Shown: in pieces, positions 35,568 through 45,424 of the stretch | Numbering within the stretch: position 1 is the stretch's first letter | How the letters are laid out: each line of letters opens with the position of its first letter | Assembly: GCF_001417775.1 (NCBI RefSeq) | Contig: NZ_BBZJ01000014.1 | Span: forward strand, 62,001 to 126,000 | Length of the DNA stretch: 64,000 nt | Direction of reading: 5' to 3' | Origin: Streptomyces sp. TP-A0356 | GTDB lineage: Bacteria; Actinomycetota; Actinomycetes; Streptomycetales; Streptomycetaceae | The notes under the pieces: generated by a model | What the model saw: only the letters and a program-made list of their open reading frames with translations | The model's database searches: none | What the model was told of the DNA's origin: nothing | Made by a program: the position numbers and the translations under genes

Positions 35568-37909
35568 TCCTCGACGGTATCCGGCGGGGTGGGGCGGCCG
35601 GTCATCCGCTCAGCCAGGTGCTTCCTGGCGTGGTAGTGGCCCTCGGCGGCCGCCTTGCGGTACCACTTCTCGGCCTCGTCCGATCCGCCCTGTTGGTCGA
35701 GGCAGCCGGCCAGCCGGTACGCGGCCTCGCCGTGGCCCTCGTCGGCGGCCCGGCGCAGGAGGGCCATCCCCTCTTCGACGGCGCCTCTGCCGATGAGGAA
35801 CGTCCCCAGGTTGGCCGACGCCAAGGGGACGCCCGCCTCGACCGCTGCGCGGTACAGCTCCTGGGCCTCCTGCTCCTCGCCGGCGACGTCTTCGAGCAGG
35901 GTCGCCAGAGCGTTCATGGCGTCCGGATCTCCCAGGGCCACGCCGAAGCGGTACCAGGCCTTCGCTTCGCTCCGGTCGTCCCAGGCGTACAGCACGTCGC
36001 CGGCCTGCTTGGCCGCCCGCTCGTGACCGGCCTCCGCCGCCCTGACGTACCAGCGAAGGGCATCCTCACCGCTCCCCGAACCGTGCAGCAGAACGCCGAG
36101 GTCGTACATCGCCTGGCGGTCGCCCCGCTCGGCGGCCGTGCGCAGCCAGTGCTCGGCGAGGGCGCGATGGGCCTGGCCGAGGAGCCGAACCTCGTAGCCG
36201 TGGGGATTCCGCTCGACCGCGGCCTCCAGGTACGGCAGCGCCTGCGCGGCCTCCCCCCGCGCGAGGAGCGTCTCACCCACCAGCCCGGACAGGTCGGTCT
36301 TCCCGGCGAGCACGGCCTTGCGGAACCAGTCCAGGCTGGCGTCCTCGTCGCCGTCGGCTTCGCACAGGATGCCCATCATGCGCATGGCCTCGGCATCGCC
36401 GTCCTCCGCCTTCGGAGCGAAGACCGCATGAGCGGCCGAGCGCACCCGGTCGTGGGTTTCGCCGTCGTGACGCGTCTCCTCGATGGCGCAGTGCCACAGA
36501 GCGCTCGGCACCGGCGGCAGCGACGCGTCCCGCATCGCGTCCGCGACCAGAGATCCGTAGGCACGCCATGTCTCGGCCTCCTTCTCGGCCACGCGCTGCG
36601 CACCCCGCACGAGCAGCCCCGTGACCCCGTGCCGCCGCTCGGTCGCCCACGCGAACGCCTCCTCGGCCGACTCACGCTCCGCCTCCGCCGTTTCGGGTCC
36701 GTAGGACCGGGACGCCTCCTCCAGCAGGGCCACCGGGATGTCCCCGGTGACACCGCAGCGCGCCAGGTCGATGGCGGCGCGCACCAGGAGGTGGCCCCGG
36801 GGGTGCGGGCCGCCGGGGCGAGCCGCGCGGCGCCAGTAGTCCCAGAGTTCGGGGCCGACGGCCAGGTACTCGGGGACGCTGTGGTCGCCGCGCCACGTCA
36901 GGGCGTCGGCCAGCCTCGGATCATCCGGTGCGGCCTGGGCGAGCCGCTCCAGTTCCGTTTCGTTCCAGCGGGGAGGCAGCTCGACGGTCACCGCCCGGCG
37001 CAGTACGCGGGAAGCCGGTCCGCTGCCGAAGCGGTGCCGGTCGTATGCCTCGTCCCTCATCGTGGCCACGATCGGCACACGCACCGCGATCAGCTCTGCC
37101 ACGAGCCCGGCGTCCAGGCCGTGTTCACCGAGATGGCCGTCCAGTTCGTCGAGCCACAGCACGTACGAGCCGTCGCGGTCGCGCAGCAGTCCGGGCAGCC
37201 GGCGGAGGTCGGCGCCGGGGGCGGGGGCGTGGATCCGGTCGGTGGGATGCGCGCTTCGGGCCAGGAACTCCCAGGCGGTCCGGGTCTTGCCGGAGAGCCT
37301 GCCGCCCGTGATCACGATCGGACCGGACTGTGCGGACAGCCCGTCGAAGTCCCGGTCGGCGTCCCGTGCGACATAGCTGGGGAGCTCGGGCTCCCCGTGC
37401 CGGTGCCGAGCCGGTCGCACGCCGAGCGTGACCGGGTCGACGTCCGCGATGCGCGGCCAGCTCCCGGGATCCGGCAGCCCTCCCCCGCTCTGCTGTGGCC
37501 CGTGGTAGTGCTGGGCCCCGACCACCGGCCCATAGAAGGTGCTTCCTCCGAAGTCGACGTGGTCGCCCGCCGCGGGCGGGTGGTGGATGGTGAGGGAGCC
37601 GATGGAGCCGGTCTGGATCACGTGCTCCGCGGTGCCGCCGGACACGGTGTTGTGAACGGACGGTTGCCCGCCGAACTCGTCGATGATCCCGCGCAGTTCC
37701 GCGGCCACGGCCGGATCCTGGCTCAGGGCGCTCCTCAGGTAGTCCGCCCACGCGCCTTCGGAGGTCCCCAGTCTCGTCGCGGAGCTGGGCAGCGAGCCCC
37801 GGTAGAACTCCGCGAGCCGCGACCTTGCCGTATCTCGGTTCGCGCTCTTCAGCGCATCGGCGATGACCCGCGCGCCCAAAGCCGCCAGCTGCTCCAACTC
37901 CGCGTCCAC
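35564..37909 (-). CDS. STAND-type P-loop ATPase with Sel1/TPR repeats
   Basis: About 781 residues. An N-terminal helical domain (1-80) is followed by a Gly-rich hinge near residues 87-110 (HNTVSGGTAEHVIQ, GSIGSLTIHH), a motif common just before STAND modules in actinobacterial conflict proteins. The NTPase has Walker A GGRLSGKTRT (about 202-211) and Walker B YVLWLDELDG. From about residue 480 on, six or more Sel1-like repeats (DRQAMYDLGVLLHGSG, EDALRWYVRAAEAGHE, EAEKWYRKAAAEGHYHA) form a scaffold. GTG at 37909 with AAGGGGG upstream is preferred over the TTG at 37942. Its role could be signal sensing, defence or scaffolding. Confidence 0.75.
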   Translation of the reverse strand: MDAELEQLAALGARVIADALKSANRDTARSRLAEFYRGSLPSSATRLGTSEGAWADYLRSALSQDPAVAAELRGIIDEFGGQPSVHNTVSGGTAEHVIQTGSIGSLTIHHPPAAGDHVDFGGSTFYGPVVGAQHYHGPQQSGGGLPDPGSWPRIADVDPVTLGVRPARHRHGEPELPSYVARDADRDFDGLSAQSGPIVITGGRLSGKTRTAWEFLARSAHPTDRIHAPAPGADLRRLPGLLRDRDGSYVLWLDELDGHLGEHGLDAGLVAELIAVRVPIVATMRDEAYDRHRFGSGPASRVLRRAVTVELPPRWNETELERLAQAAPDDPRLADALTWRGDHSVPEYLAVGPELWDYWRRAARPGGPHPRGHLLVRAAIDLARCGVTGDIPVALLEEASRSYGPETAEAERESAEEAFAWATERRHGVTGLLVRGAQRVAEKEAETWRAYGSLVADAMRDASLPPVPSALWHCAIEETRHDGETHDRVRSAAHAVFAPKAEDGDAEAMRMMGILCEADGDEDASLDWFRKAVLAGKTDLSGLVGETLLARGEAAQALPYLEAAVERNPHGYEVRLLGQAHRALAEHWLRTAAERGDRQAMYDLGVLLHGSGSGEDALRWYVRAAEAGHERAAKQAGDVLYAWDDRSEAKAWYRFGVALGDPDAMNALATLLEDVAGEEQEAQELYRAAVEAGVPLASANLGTFLIGRGAVEEGMALLRRAADEGHGEAAYRLAGCLDQQGGSDEAEKWYRKAAAEGHYHARKHLAERMTGRPTPPDTVEE

Positions 37910-37948
37910 CCAGCCCCCTTGTCCACTGAACCCCAGGGACAACGGTAC

Positions 37949-38959
37949 TCAGCTCTCGCTCTCCACCCCCCGGATGGCATCCCGATACGCCCGCGCCGCC
38001 GCTCGCAGTGCCGCCTCAGGGTCCACTCCCTCCGCCTCCGCGCGCACCGCCAGGGCGAGCAGTTCGTAGCCGATGCCCTCCCCCTTCGGCAGGGGCACCT
38101 CCAGGTCGGCCGTGCGTACCCGTGAGGCGAGCTTCGCCGCCAGGGCGAGGCCCGGCTGTCCCAGGGGGACGCCCTCCGTCACGGATGTACGCTGCTTCTC
38201 CACCGCCTTGGTGCGCAGCCAGTGCTCCTTGACCTCCTCCGGCGTCGTCGCGGTCTCGTCGCCGAAGACGTGCGGATGGCGGTGGATGAGCTTGGCGACG
38301 ATGCCGCCCGCCACGTCGTCGATGGAGAAGGGGGCGTCGGGGTCCTCCTCGGCTATCCGGGAGTGGAAGACCACCTGGAGCAGGACATCGCCCAGCTCCT
38401 CGCGCAGCTCCTCGCGGTCGCCCGCCTCGATCGCCTCGACCAGTTCGTACGCCTCCTCTATGCCGTACTTGGCCAGGCCCTCGTGGGTCTGCCGCGAGGA
38501 CCAGGGGCATTCGGCGCGGATGCGGTCCATGACCTGGACGAGGTCGAGGAGGCGGGCACCCGGGAGGTCGTACGACGCGGGGAGCAGCTCCAGCTCCGGC
38601 ATCCGCACCCGTCCGGAGCCCGCCAGCCGGGCCAGGCCGTCGGTGAGGTGCGGCTCGCCCTCGCCGGTGGCGACGACGACCACCGTGCGGCCGCCGGCGC
38701 AGGTGTCGACGAGCTCCTGCGCCGTCGGGGCGGCCTCCTGGACCGCTATGCCCGCCTCACGCAGATAGGGCAGCTGCGGGTGCGCGCCGTCCGCGCACAG
38801 GACCCGGTCGGCGTCGCGCAGTGCCTGCCAGGCGGGCCAGGACAGGAGCCCGGGCGCGACCCGGTGGCTGGTGGTGAGCAGGACGACCCGGCCGGGGCCG
38901 GCGGTCGCATCCGGGCCCTGGCCGGGGTCGGGGGCACCTTCGAAGCTGGTTGCGTTCAC
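37949..38959 (-). CDS. mazG: Nucleoside triphosphate pyrophosphohydrolase MazG
   Basis: A 336-residue MazG with an N-terminal tetrapyrrole-methylase-like domain (VVLLTTSHRVAPGLLSWPAW), truncated relative to true methylases, and one C-terminal MazG domain. The MazG domain keeps ECPWSSRQTHEGLAKYGIEEAYELVEAI and the EELGDVLLQVVFHSRIAEE metal site. It hydrolyses non-canonical or damaged NTPs to NMP and PPi, and may lower ppGpp. The GTG at 38959 (product VNATSFEG) follows CGAAGG. It is first in an apparent operon with the STAND and P450 genes. Confidence 0.9.
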   Translation of the reverse strand: MNATSFEGAPDPGQGPDATAGPGRVVLLTTSHRVAPGLLSWPAWQALRDADRVLCADGAHPQLPYLREAGIAVQEAAPTAQELVDTCAGGRTVVVVATGEGEPHLTDGLARLAGSGRVRMPELELLPASYDLPGARLLDLVQVMDRIRAECPWSSRQTHEGLAKYGIEEAYELVEAIEAGDREELREELGDVLLQVVFHSRIAEEDPDAPFSIDDVAGGIVAKLIHRHPHVFGDETATTPEEVKEHWLRTKAVEKQRTSVTEGVPLGQPGLALAAKLASRVRTADLEVPLPKGEGIGYELLALAVRAEAEGVDPEAALRAAARAYRDAIRGVESES

Positions 38960-38997
38960 CCTTCGAACGTAACCCACGCACCGGACCACCCAGGAAG

Positions 38998-39006
38998 TTG
39001 TCCACA
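38998..39006 (+). promoter_or_regulatory. DnaA box (perfect Streptomyces consensus)
   Basis: TTGTCCACA, the preferred DnaA box in Streptomyces oriC, about 40 bases upstream of the mazG start. Confidence 0.6.
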
Positions 39007-39031
39007 GGCCGATGGGGCGGCGGCGCGACGG

Positions 39032-39040
39032 TTGTCCACA
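39032..39040 (+). promoter_or_regulatory. Second DnaA box in the same gap
   Basis: TTGTCCACA in the same orientation, 34 bases from the first, within a direct repeat GTTGTCCACAGGCC. Confidence 0.6.
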
Positions 39041-39089
39041 GGCCGGTGCGCCCGGCTTCTGTGCGCCCCGGCGCACCCCCGCTACCGCG

Positions 39090-39743
39090 TCACGCGGTCT
39101 GCTGCTGCGCCGCCGCCGTGACCTCCTTGACCCAGGGCGTCCTGGCGTCCACGCGGCTGCTCTTCTGGACGTCCCACGTGCCGTAGCGCGGATTGAGGTC
39201 GACGTGGAGTTCCTTCGACGCCTGCGACATCGCCTTCCAGAACGTGGCCTTGCCGTCGGTCGTGGTCATGTCCGCACCGAGCGCGGCGGCCAGCTTCTGG
39301 GCCTGGATCTCCGTGCGGAGGCTGTCGTCGAGGCGTGCGGGGGCCACTCCGTACTGCTGCAGCCACGCCGACTGCAGCGCCTCGGTGCCGCCCGCCCGCT
39401 GTACCAGGCTCGTCCGCGTCTGCTCGACGTCCCGGCGGGTGACGCTCACGCGCGCGTCCTTGGCGGCACGGTCCAGGACCCGGTCGAGGACCAGGCTGTG
39501 GAGCGTGTCGCGGGTGAGGCTGCTGGTCCGGGCGACCGTCTGTTCGTACTGGGCGTCGTCCGGGGCCGCGGCGCGCTGGGCCGCGCGCACCTCGTTCACC
39601 CGGCTCTCCAGTTGTCCGACCGTGATGCGCTCTCCTCCGACGACGGCCGCGGCACCCGGATGGGGGGTCCCGCCGCACGCGGTGAGGAGAGGGGCCGCGG
39701 TCAGGGCGGCGCTGAGGGCGATCGCGGTGCGACGGCGGTGCAA
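39090..39743 (-). CDS. SurA N-domain lipoprotein, putative periplasmic chaperone
   Basis: About 217 residues. Signal peptide with lipobox LTAC at residues 20-23, so the mature protein is membrane-tethered outside. The mature part matches the SurA N-terminal chaperone domain (RITVGQLESRVNEVRAA, LVLDRVLDRAAKDARVSVTRRDVEQ, AWLQQYGVAPARLDDSLRTEI), without a parvulin PPIase domain. It probably assists folding of exported proteins. A TTG start at 39743 is inferred because GGGAGG sits 5 bases before it and the signal peptide begins there; the frame is open for 39 more codons without homology. Confidence 0.85.
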   Translation of the reverse strand: MHRRRTAIALSAALTAAPLLTACGGTPHPGAAAVVGGERITVGQLESRVNEVRAAQRAAAPDDAQYEQTVARTSSLTRDTLHSLVLDRVLDRAAKDARVSVTRRDVEQTRTSLVQRAGGTEALQSAWLQQYGVAPARLDDSLRTEIQAQKLAAALGADMTTTDGKATFWKAMSQASKELHVDLNPRYGTWDVQKSSRVDARTPWVKEVTAAAQQQTA

Positions 39744-39892
39744 GGTGGCCTCCCGAGGAGATTGTGCGACGGTGCACAAAGTCTTGCGGTGATCGATGGT
39801 AGGCAGTGGCCCAGCTCTGGCCAACCCATTCGACCAACGATTCGCACTCACTTCGGGCACCGTCGCGCCCCGACCATGCCCCGCGGGTGTGG

Positions 39893-40719
39893 TCAGCCCG
39901 TGATGGCCACCGGCGCGTCCCAGGCGTCACGGTCCACGGTGATCGTGTAACCGCCGCGCGTCTCCTTGCTGTTGACCAGGTACTGGTGAGCGCGACTGTG
40001 GTCGGTGTACTGGGTGGAGCCGAACGGCCAGTCCTTGGTCGTCGTGTCCTGCTTGTCCCACAGCGCGTACCAGAGGTTGCCCGGCAGGTCGGTGCGGTCC
40101 GTCGCGTTGGCGATGGCCTTGGCGCTGGAGCTGGTGAAGCCGTAGAAGCCGGCGCGGTACGTCTTGGCGCGCAGCCCCTTGTCGAAGGCTCGGACATACG
40201 TCAGCACGGCGTCGTTGCACGACTTGTTGGTGACGTCGTACGGCTCCATGTCGAGGTAGATCGGGTGCCGGCCTTCATGCCGAGCGCCGACGCCTTGGCC
40301 ACCGCGTCCGCAGCGTCGCTCGCCCCGAGCGAGGCGGCGGTGGACGCGGTGAGCTTCTCCGGGTTGGAGCTCGTCTGGCAGGGCGGCTGGGCGCCGACGT
40401 AGATCGGGATGAGCCTCCAGCCGATGGAGCTGACCGACTTCACCCACGAGGCGGTGAGGTTGGGCTGGCCGCAGCCGCGGTTCTTGCCGCCGACGTACAC
40501 GGCGGCAGCTCCGTAGAAGCCGTCGTGCCAGCCCTTCATCGCGGCGAGCGAGGGCGCGGTGCAGGTGTCGAAGGCGTGTCCGGTGTACGTCTTCTGGGCG
40601 GGCCAGGTCGTGGCCGCCATCGAGGTCTGGGCGGCGATCCCGGTCCCCGCGACGACGGCGGCGCCGGCCACGGACCAGGCGATGTATCTGCGCTTCTTGG
40701 ACAGCCGATGGCTCGACAT
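39893..40719 (-). pseudogene. Frameshifted DUF1906 (glycoside-hydrolase-like) secreted protein
   Basis: The first half (from ATG 40719) has a signal peptide (YIAWSVAGAAVVAGTGIAAQ) and FDTCTAPSLAAMKGW, IGWRLIPIYVGAQPPC. The second half is in another frame (PIYLDMEPYDVTNKSCNDAVL, YRAGFYGFTSSSAK, ALWDKQDTTTKDWP). They join at MKAG|PIYLDMEPYD, where adding one C to a short C-run (plus-strand GGG at 40263-40265) restores one frame. DUF1906 proteins resemble GH25-like muramidases. Everything else is intact, so it is a very recent mutation or a sequencing error. Confidence 0.8.
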
Positions 40720-40891
40720 GAACGGCCCCACCCCTGGTTGTGCGATGTCTGTGCATGACGGGCTGTGCGATGCGTGTATGGCACAAGCGGACGCAACCTA
40801 TTGCACAGCGCGCCACTGATCGGGAAAGACAACCCCTGCGATCACACAAGGTCTCTTCAAGACCCGGTAAAGCGGACGTCTCCTGGGGCGC

Positions 40892-42411
40892 TCAGCCGCG
40901 CACCTGGCCCAGCCACTGCAGGGTCCGCCGGACGTCGACGGCCAGGGGATGAGCGGGGCCCCGCAGGCGTTCCACGTCGTGCAGGAGCCGTAGGAGCGTG
41001 TCGTGGGCGGCGGGGCGGTCGCCGAGGGCGAGGAGCAGATGGCCGATGCGGCGGCGGACGTCGTGGGCGAGTTCGGGGTCGCCGGCGACGTACTGGTTCT
41101 CGTAGTACGGCAGCAGGGCGCGGTATTCGGCGAGCGCGGCCGCCGGTTCGCCGAGCTGCTCAAGGCACTGCGCCGCGTCGAAGCGGAAGCGCAGGGACTG
41201 GGGGTCGGCCTGGCCCGCCTCGGCGGCGCGTTCGTCGGCGAGACGGCGCAGTTCGGGCAGCGCCCGCCGGTACTGGCCGTCGTCCATGAGGGTGGCGGCA
41301 TAGTGCTTGCGCAGGGTGCGGACGACCGGTGAGTGCTCCCCGTGCTGGGCGGCGGCCGCCGGGAGGATCGCGCCGAGGATGTCGACGGCCTGGGTGATAC
41401 GGCCTTCGCCGAGGAGGCGCTTGACCTCGTCGACGGCACCCGCGACATCGGGCTTCTCGACCGCCGGTGCCGGCTGCGGCTGGGGCGCCGGGGTGCGCGC
41501 CCGGTCCGGCCATGGGGCGTGCGGGCGGAGGAAGGGGCGCGTGGGGTCGAGGGGGGCTCCGGTGGGCATGCCCCGCGCCGGCAGGAGCGGGAGCAGTTGC
41601 TCGTACGTCTCCTGCGCGGAGTCCGGGCGATGCTGCGGGTCCTTCGCGAGCAGCCGCAGGACGAGCGATTCCAGCGCCTCGGGCACCTCGGGGCGCAGTC
41701 GGCGCACGGGGACCGGGGGCTCGTAGAGATGGCGGTGCAGCACGCCGAGCGCGGTCGCGCCGGTGAACGGCACGTCCCCGCTCAGGAGTTCGTGCATGAG
41801 CACGCCGAGCGCGTACAGGTCGGTGTACGGACCGACCGCACCGCCCATCGCCTGCTCGGGGGCCATGTAGGCGGGCGAGCCGATGGGGGAGCCGGTGTGG
41901 GTGAGGCGGGTGGTGTCCGTGTCCATCACGGATGCCACGCCGAGGTCGAGGACGGTGACGGTGCCGTCCTGCTTGACCATCACGTTGCGCGGCTTCAGGT
42001 CGCGGTGGACGATCGGCACGGCGTGTACGGCGGACAGCACGGCGCACAGTTGCGCCGCGACGGCCACCACCCACTGCCAGGGATACGGGTCGTGCTCGGC
42101 GAGATGGTCGGCGAGGTCGGCCCCGTCGACGTACTGCATGACGAGGTACAGCTCCTCGCCCTCGCTGCCCGCGTCGTGGACGGTCACCAGACCGGGGTGG
42201 TCGACCTGCGCGGTGACACGGCACTCGCGCACGAACCGGCGGCGCAGTTCGTCGGCCTCCTGGCCGGCCACCTTGTCGGGGCGCAGGAGCTTGACCGCCA
42301 CACGCCGGTCCAGGCGCTGGTCGTACGCCGTCCAGACCTGGCCCATACCGCCCTGGCCGATGAGCGTGGACAGTTCGTAGCGGCCGGCGACCACGCGTCC
42401 GGTCGCCACGC

Positions 42412-42415
<4 letters not shown>
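40892..42415 (-). CDS. Eukaryotic-type Ser/Thr protein kinase with TPR-like C-terminus
   Basis: A 507-residue soluble kinase. Gly-loop IGQGGMGQV, Lys42 in VAVKLL, catalytic HRDLKPRNV (Asp139, Lys141, Asn144), DLG instead of DFG at 157-159, GSPAYMAPEQ as the activation/P+1 segment, and DLYALGVLMHELLSG. All key residues needed for activity are present. The C-terminal 200 residues (from about 320) are helical with TPR-like character (FRFDAAQCLEQLGEPAAALAEY, DTLLRLLHDVERLRG). No transmembrane helix or PASTA domain, so it is a cytoplasmic hub, not PknB. GTGA overlap with the upstream membrane-protein gene. Confidence 0.93.
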
Positions 42416-42999
<584 letters not shown>

Positions 43000-43161
43000 G
43001 ACTGCTCCTGGGACCGGGTGAGGACGGACGTACGAGTGTCGAAGTCCGAGCGTATAGCCCGGCTCGGACAGACGGTCACGGGTTGTGCGTAACCGTTGTG
43101 GTCCCGGCCGGGCGGTGCGGACAGGCCTGGAGCGAGGGTACGGGCGAGTGTGGCCAACCCG

Positions 43162-45186
43162 TCACCCGGGGGCGACCGTCCCGTCCGTCAGGCCGTCGTG
43201 CAGGCCGCGGACCAGCCGGTCGCCGAGGCGTCCCGCGAGGCGCAGGGCGTCCTCGAACGCGGCGAGTGCCCGGAAGCGCTCGCCGTAACGGCGTTGCTGG
43301 TCGAGCGGGAGCCGGGGCAGCTGGAGACGGCGCACGTCGAGACGGGTCGCGGTGGAGGCGTAGCTGCTGGCCTGGCGGTTGTTGGCGGTGCCGCGCAGGA
43401 ACCCGGCGAGGAACCAGGGGTCGAGCGCGGCCGGGTCGGGGCGCAGAAGGGTGAGGTTGCGCCCCAGGGCGGCGCCGGCGGTCTTTCCGTCGATCACGCG
43501 CGCGACGGCTCCGCCGCCGAGGACCGGCACCACGACATCGCCCTCTTCGACGAGGACCGGGTCCTCTCCCATCTCGGGCAGCGTCCCGGAGGGCGCGGTG
43601 CCGGCGAGGACGTCGTGGTCGGTGAGCACACGCGCGTGGGGGCCGTTTCCACCCGTGCGCATCACCAGGGCGCCGCCCCGGGCCAGTTCGCCGACGGTGG
43701 TGAGCGGCCAGCGGGCCGGGCCGGAGGCGTCGGCCGGGGACGGGGTGAGGCCGGCGGTGAGGCGGAGCGTCTCGTCCAGGCGGGCGCGCAGGGCCGTGAG
43801 CTCCTCGGCGCCGCCGCCCGCCGACGGCGGCGGCAGATGGCGGGCGGGGGCCAGGTCGACGTCGTCGTCGAGGAGTTCGATGACGGGTACGGAGCGGCTC
43901 ACGCCCGGTACGCCGGGTGCGGTGCCGGTGCGGGCGAACGGGCGCCAGGCGTCGAGGACGGCGGTGCGCACGGCCCCCCAGTCCGGTCCGCCACGGCCCT
44001 CGGCGGCGGCCGCGCCGGCGTCCGTGAGCAGCAATTCGGGCTGCACGGGCCCCTGTTCGGGGCGGCGCAGCACCCACAGGTGCAACGGGATGTTGTACGG
44101 GGGTGCCGCGCCCACCGGCAGGGCGATCACGGCGCGCAGGGCGCCGCGGCGCAGCAGGTCGGCACGGATACGGCGGCCCGAGCGGCGGGAGGCGGCGGCG
44201 GGCGGCATCAGCAGGACGGCGGTGCCGCCGTCCCTGAGACGGGCCAGCGCATGCTGCACCCAGGCGAGTTCGGACTCGGTACGGGCCGGGAAGCCGTACT
44301 CCCAGCGGGGGTCGTAGGCCAGTTCGTCGTGGCCCCAATTGCGCTCGTTGAACGGCGGGTGGGACACCACGGCGTCGGCCCGGAGGGTGTCGAAGGCGTC
44401 GGCCCGGAGGCTGTCGCCGGCGGCGGTGCGGACGGTGGACCGCGTGTGCAGCGCCAGGCGCAGCGCGGTGAGCGCGGCGAGGCCGGGGTCGCTGTCCTGG
44501 CCGTGGAGTTCCTGGTCGGGGGCGGGGGCGACCGCGCGCAGCAGGGCGCCGGTGCCGCAGGCCGGATCGAGGACGGTGCGGGCGGGCCCGGCGAGGTCGG
44601 CCATCAGGGCGGCCAGGTCTTCCGGGGTGAGCGTGTACTGGCGCGGGTTGGCGTCGAGGTGCCGGCCGAGCAGGAACTCGTACGTCCCCGGGGCGCCGAG
44701 TTCCGCGGCGAGACCGGCGGCGCCGCGCAGGAGGGAGGCCGACGGCAGGAGTCGCGCGGGCGTCGGGGTGGCCACGGCCGGTCTCCGGAGCGCACCGAAG
44801 CGCGGGGTGAGCACCTGTTCGAGGGCGGTGGGCAGCAGCGCGGCGAGGCGCTCGTCGGAGCCGGCGGCGGCCTCGTTCCAGACCGTGGGCCGGTCGTGCA
44901 CGAGCACGAGTGCACAGCCCGCGTGCACGAGGGCCGTGACGGGCCCCTGCGGGTGCCCGGCGACCTGCTGCCACACGCGCTCCCGCAGGGGCACCTCGGC
45001 GAGCTTGCCCTGACGGCGCAGCCAGTCCTCGACCTCGGCGAGCGCGAAGGAGGGACTGGTCTCGGTGCCGCCGACCGGTCTGGGGAAGTCGGCGTGGCGG
45101 CGGCGCCAGTTGCTGACGGCGGCACGGCCGACGCCCGCGAGCCGGGCGATTCCGGCGGCGGTCACCTCTGTCCCGTTGTCCTGCAT
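43162..45186 (-). CDS. Orphan N6-adenine methylase-like protein: HTH, methylase and specificity-like domains
   Basis: A 674-residue protein. An N-terminal HTH at about 8-60 (AAGIARLAGVGRAAVSNWRR) resembles excisionase/MerR-like wings. The central HsdM-like Rossmann fold has the SAM motif DPACGTGALLRAV (207-219). Motif IV reads SHPPFNERNW (275-284), so the expected catalytic Asn of NPPF is His276. The C-terminal 150 residues look like a type I specificity (TRD) half (GDVVVPVLGG, FLAGFLRGTANNRQASSYAS, LPLDQQRRYGERFRAL). No HsdR or restriction partner is near. It may be an epigenetic regulator or a DNA-binding protein without catalysis. Confidence 0.8.
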   Translation of the reverse strand: MQDNGTEVTAAGIARLAGVGRAAVSNWRRRHADFPRPVGGTETSPSFALAEVEDWLRRQGKLAEVPLRERVWQQVAGHPQGPVTALVHAGCALVLVHDRPTVWNEAAAGSDERLAALLPTALEQVLTPRFGALRRPAVATPTPARLLPSASLLRGAAGLAAELGAPGTYEFLLGRHLDANPRQYTLTPEDLAALMADLAGPARTVLDPACGTGALLRAVAPAPDQELHGQDSDPGLAALTALRLALHTRSTVRTAAGDSLRADAFDTLRADAVVSHPPFNERNWGHDELAYDPRWEYGFPARTESELAWVQHALARLRDGGTAVLLMPPAAASRRSGRRIRADLLRRGALRAVIALPVGAAPPYNIPLHLWVLRRPEQGPVQPELLLTDAGAAAAEGRGGPDWGAVRTAVLDAWRPFARTGTAPGVPGVSRSVPVIELLDDDVDLAPARHLPPPSAGGGAEELTALRARLDETLRLTAGLTPSPADASGPARWPLTTVGELARGGALVMRTGGNGPHARVLTDHDVLAGTAPSGTLPEMGEDPVLVEEGDVVVPVLGGGAVARVIDGKTAGAALGRNLTLLRPDPAALDPWFLAGFLRGTANNRQASSYASTATRLDVRRLQLPRLPLDQQRRYGERFRALAAFEDALRLAGRLGDRLVRGLHDGLTDGTVAPG

Positions 45187-45424
45187 CCGCGCGGCTCCCC
45201 TCTGCCCTGTGCGGCGCCGTCGTATCGGGTCATCGGTGGCGGCGCCCTCCCCCGTGTGGCGTCGAGCATACCGACCTGCACCAGAGACACCTCTTCACGT
45301 TCGTGTACACAGCCCAAATCAGACGTCATGTTGACTCGGTTCACAGCCTCTGGTCTCATTGACCCATCGAACGAGCGACCCACCGCAGCGGCGGGTCTCA
45401 GTCGGCCAGGGGGAGGGAACCGTC
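45187..45424. other. Divergent intergenic region
   Basis: It separates the methylase (minus) from the repeat protein (plus) and probably holds both promoters. No gene or strong hairpin is seen. Confidence 0.4.

Noticed and set aside
40255..40275. Programmed frameshift in the DUF1906 gene
   Set aside because: There is no slippery heptamer or downstream pseudoknot, and the family is not known to use recoding. A lost base in a C-run is simpler.
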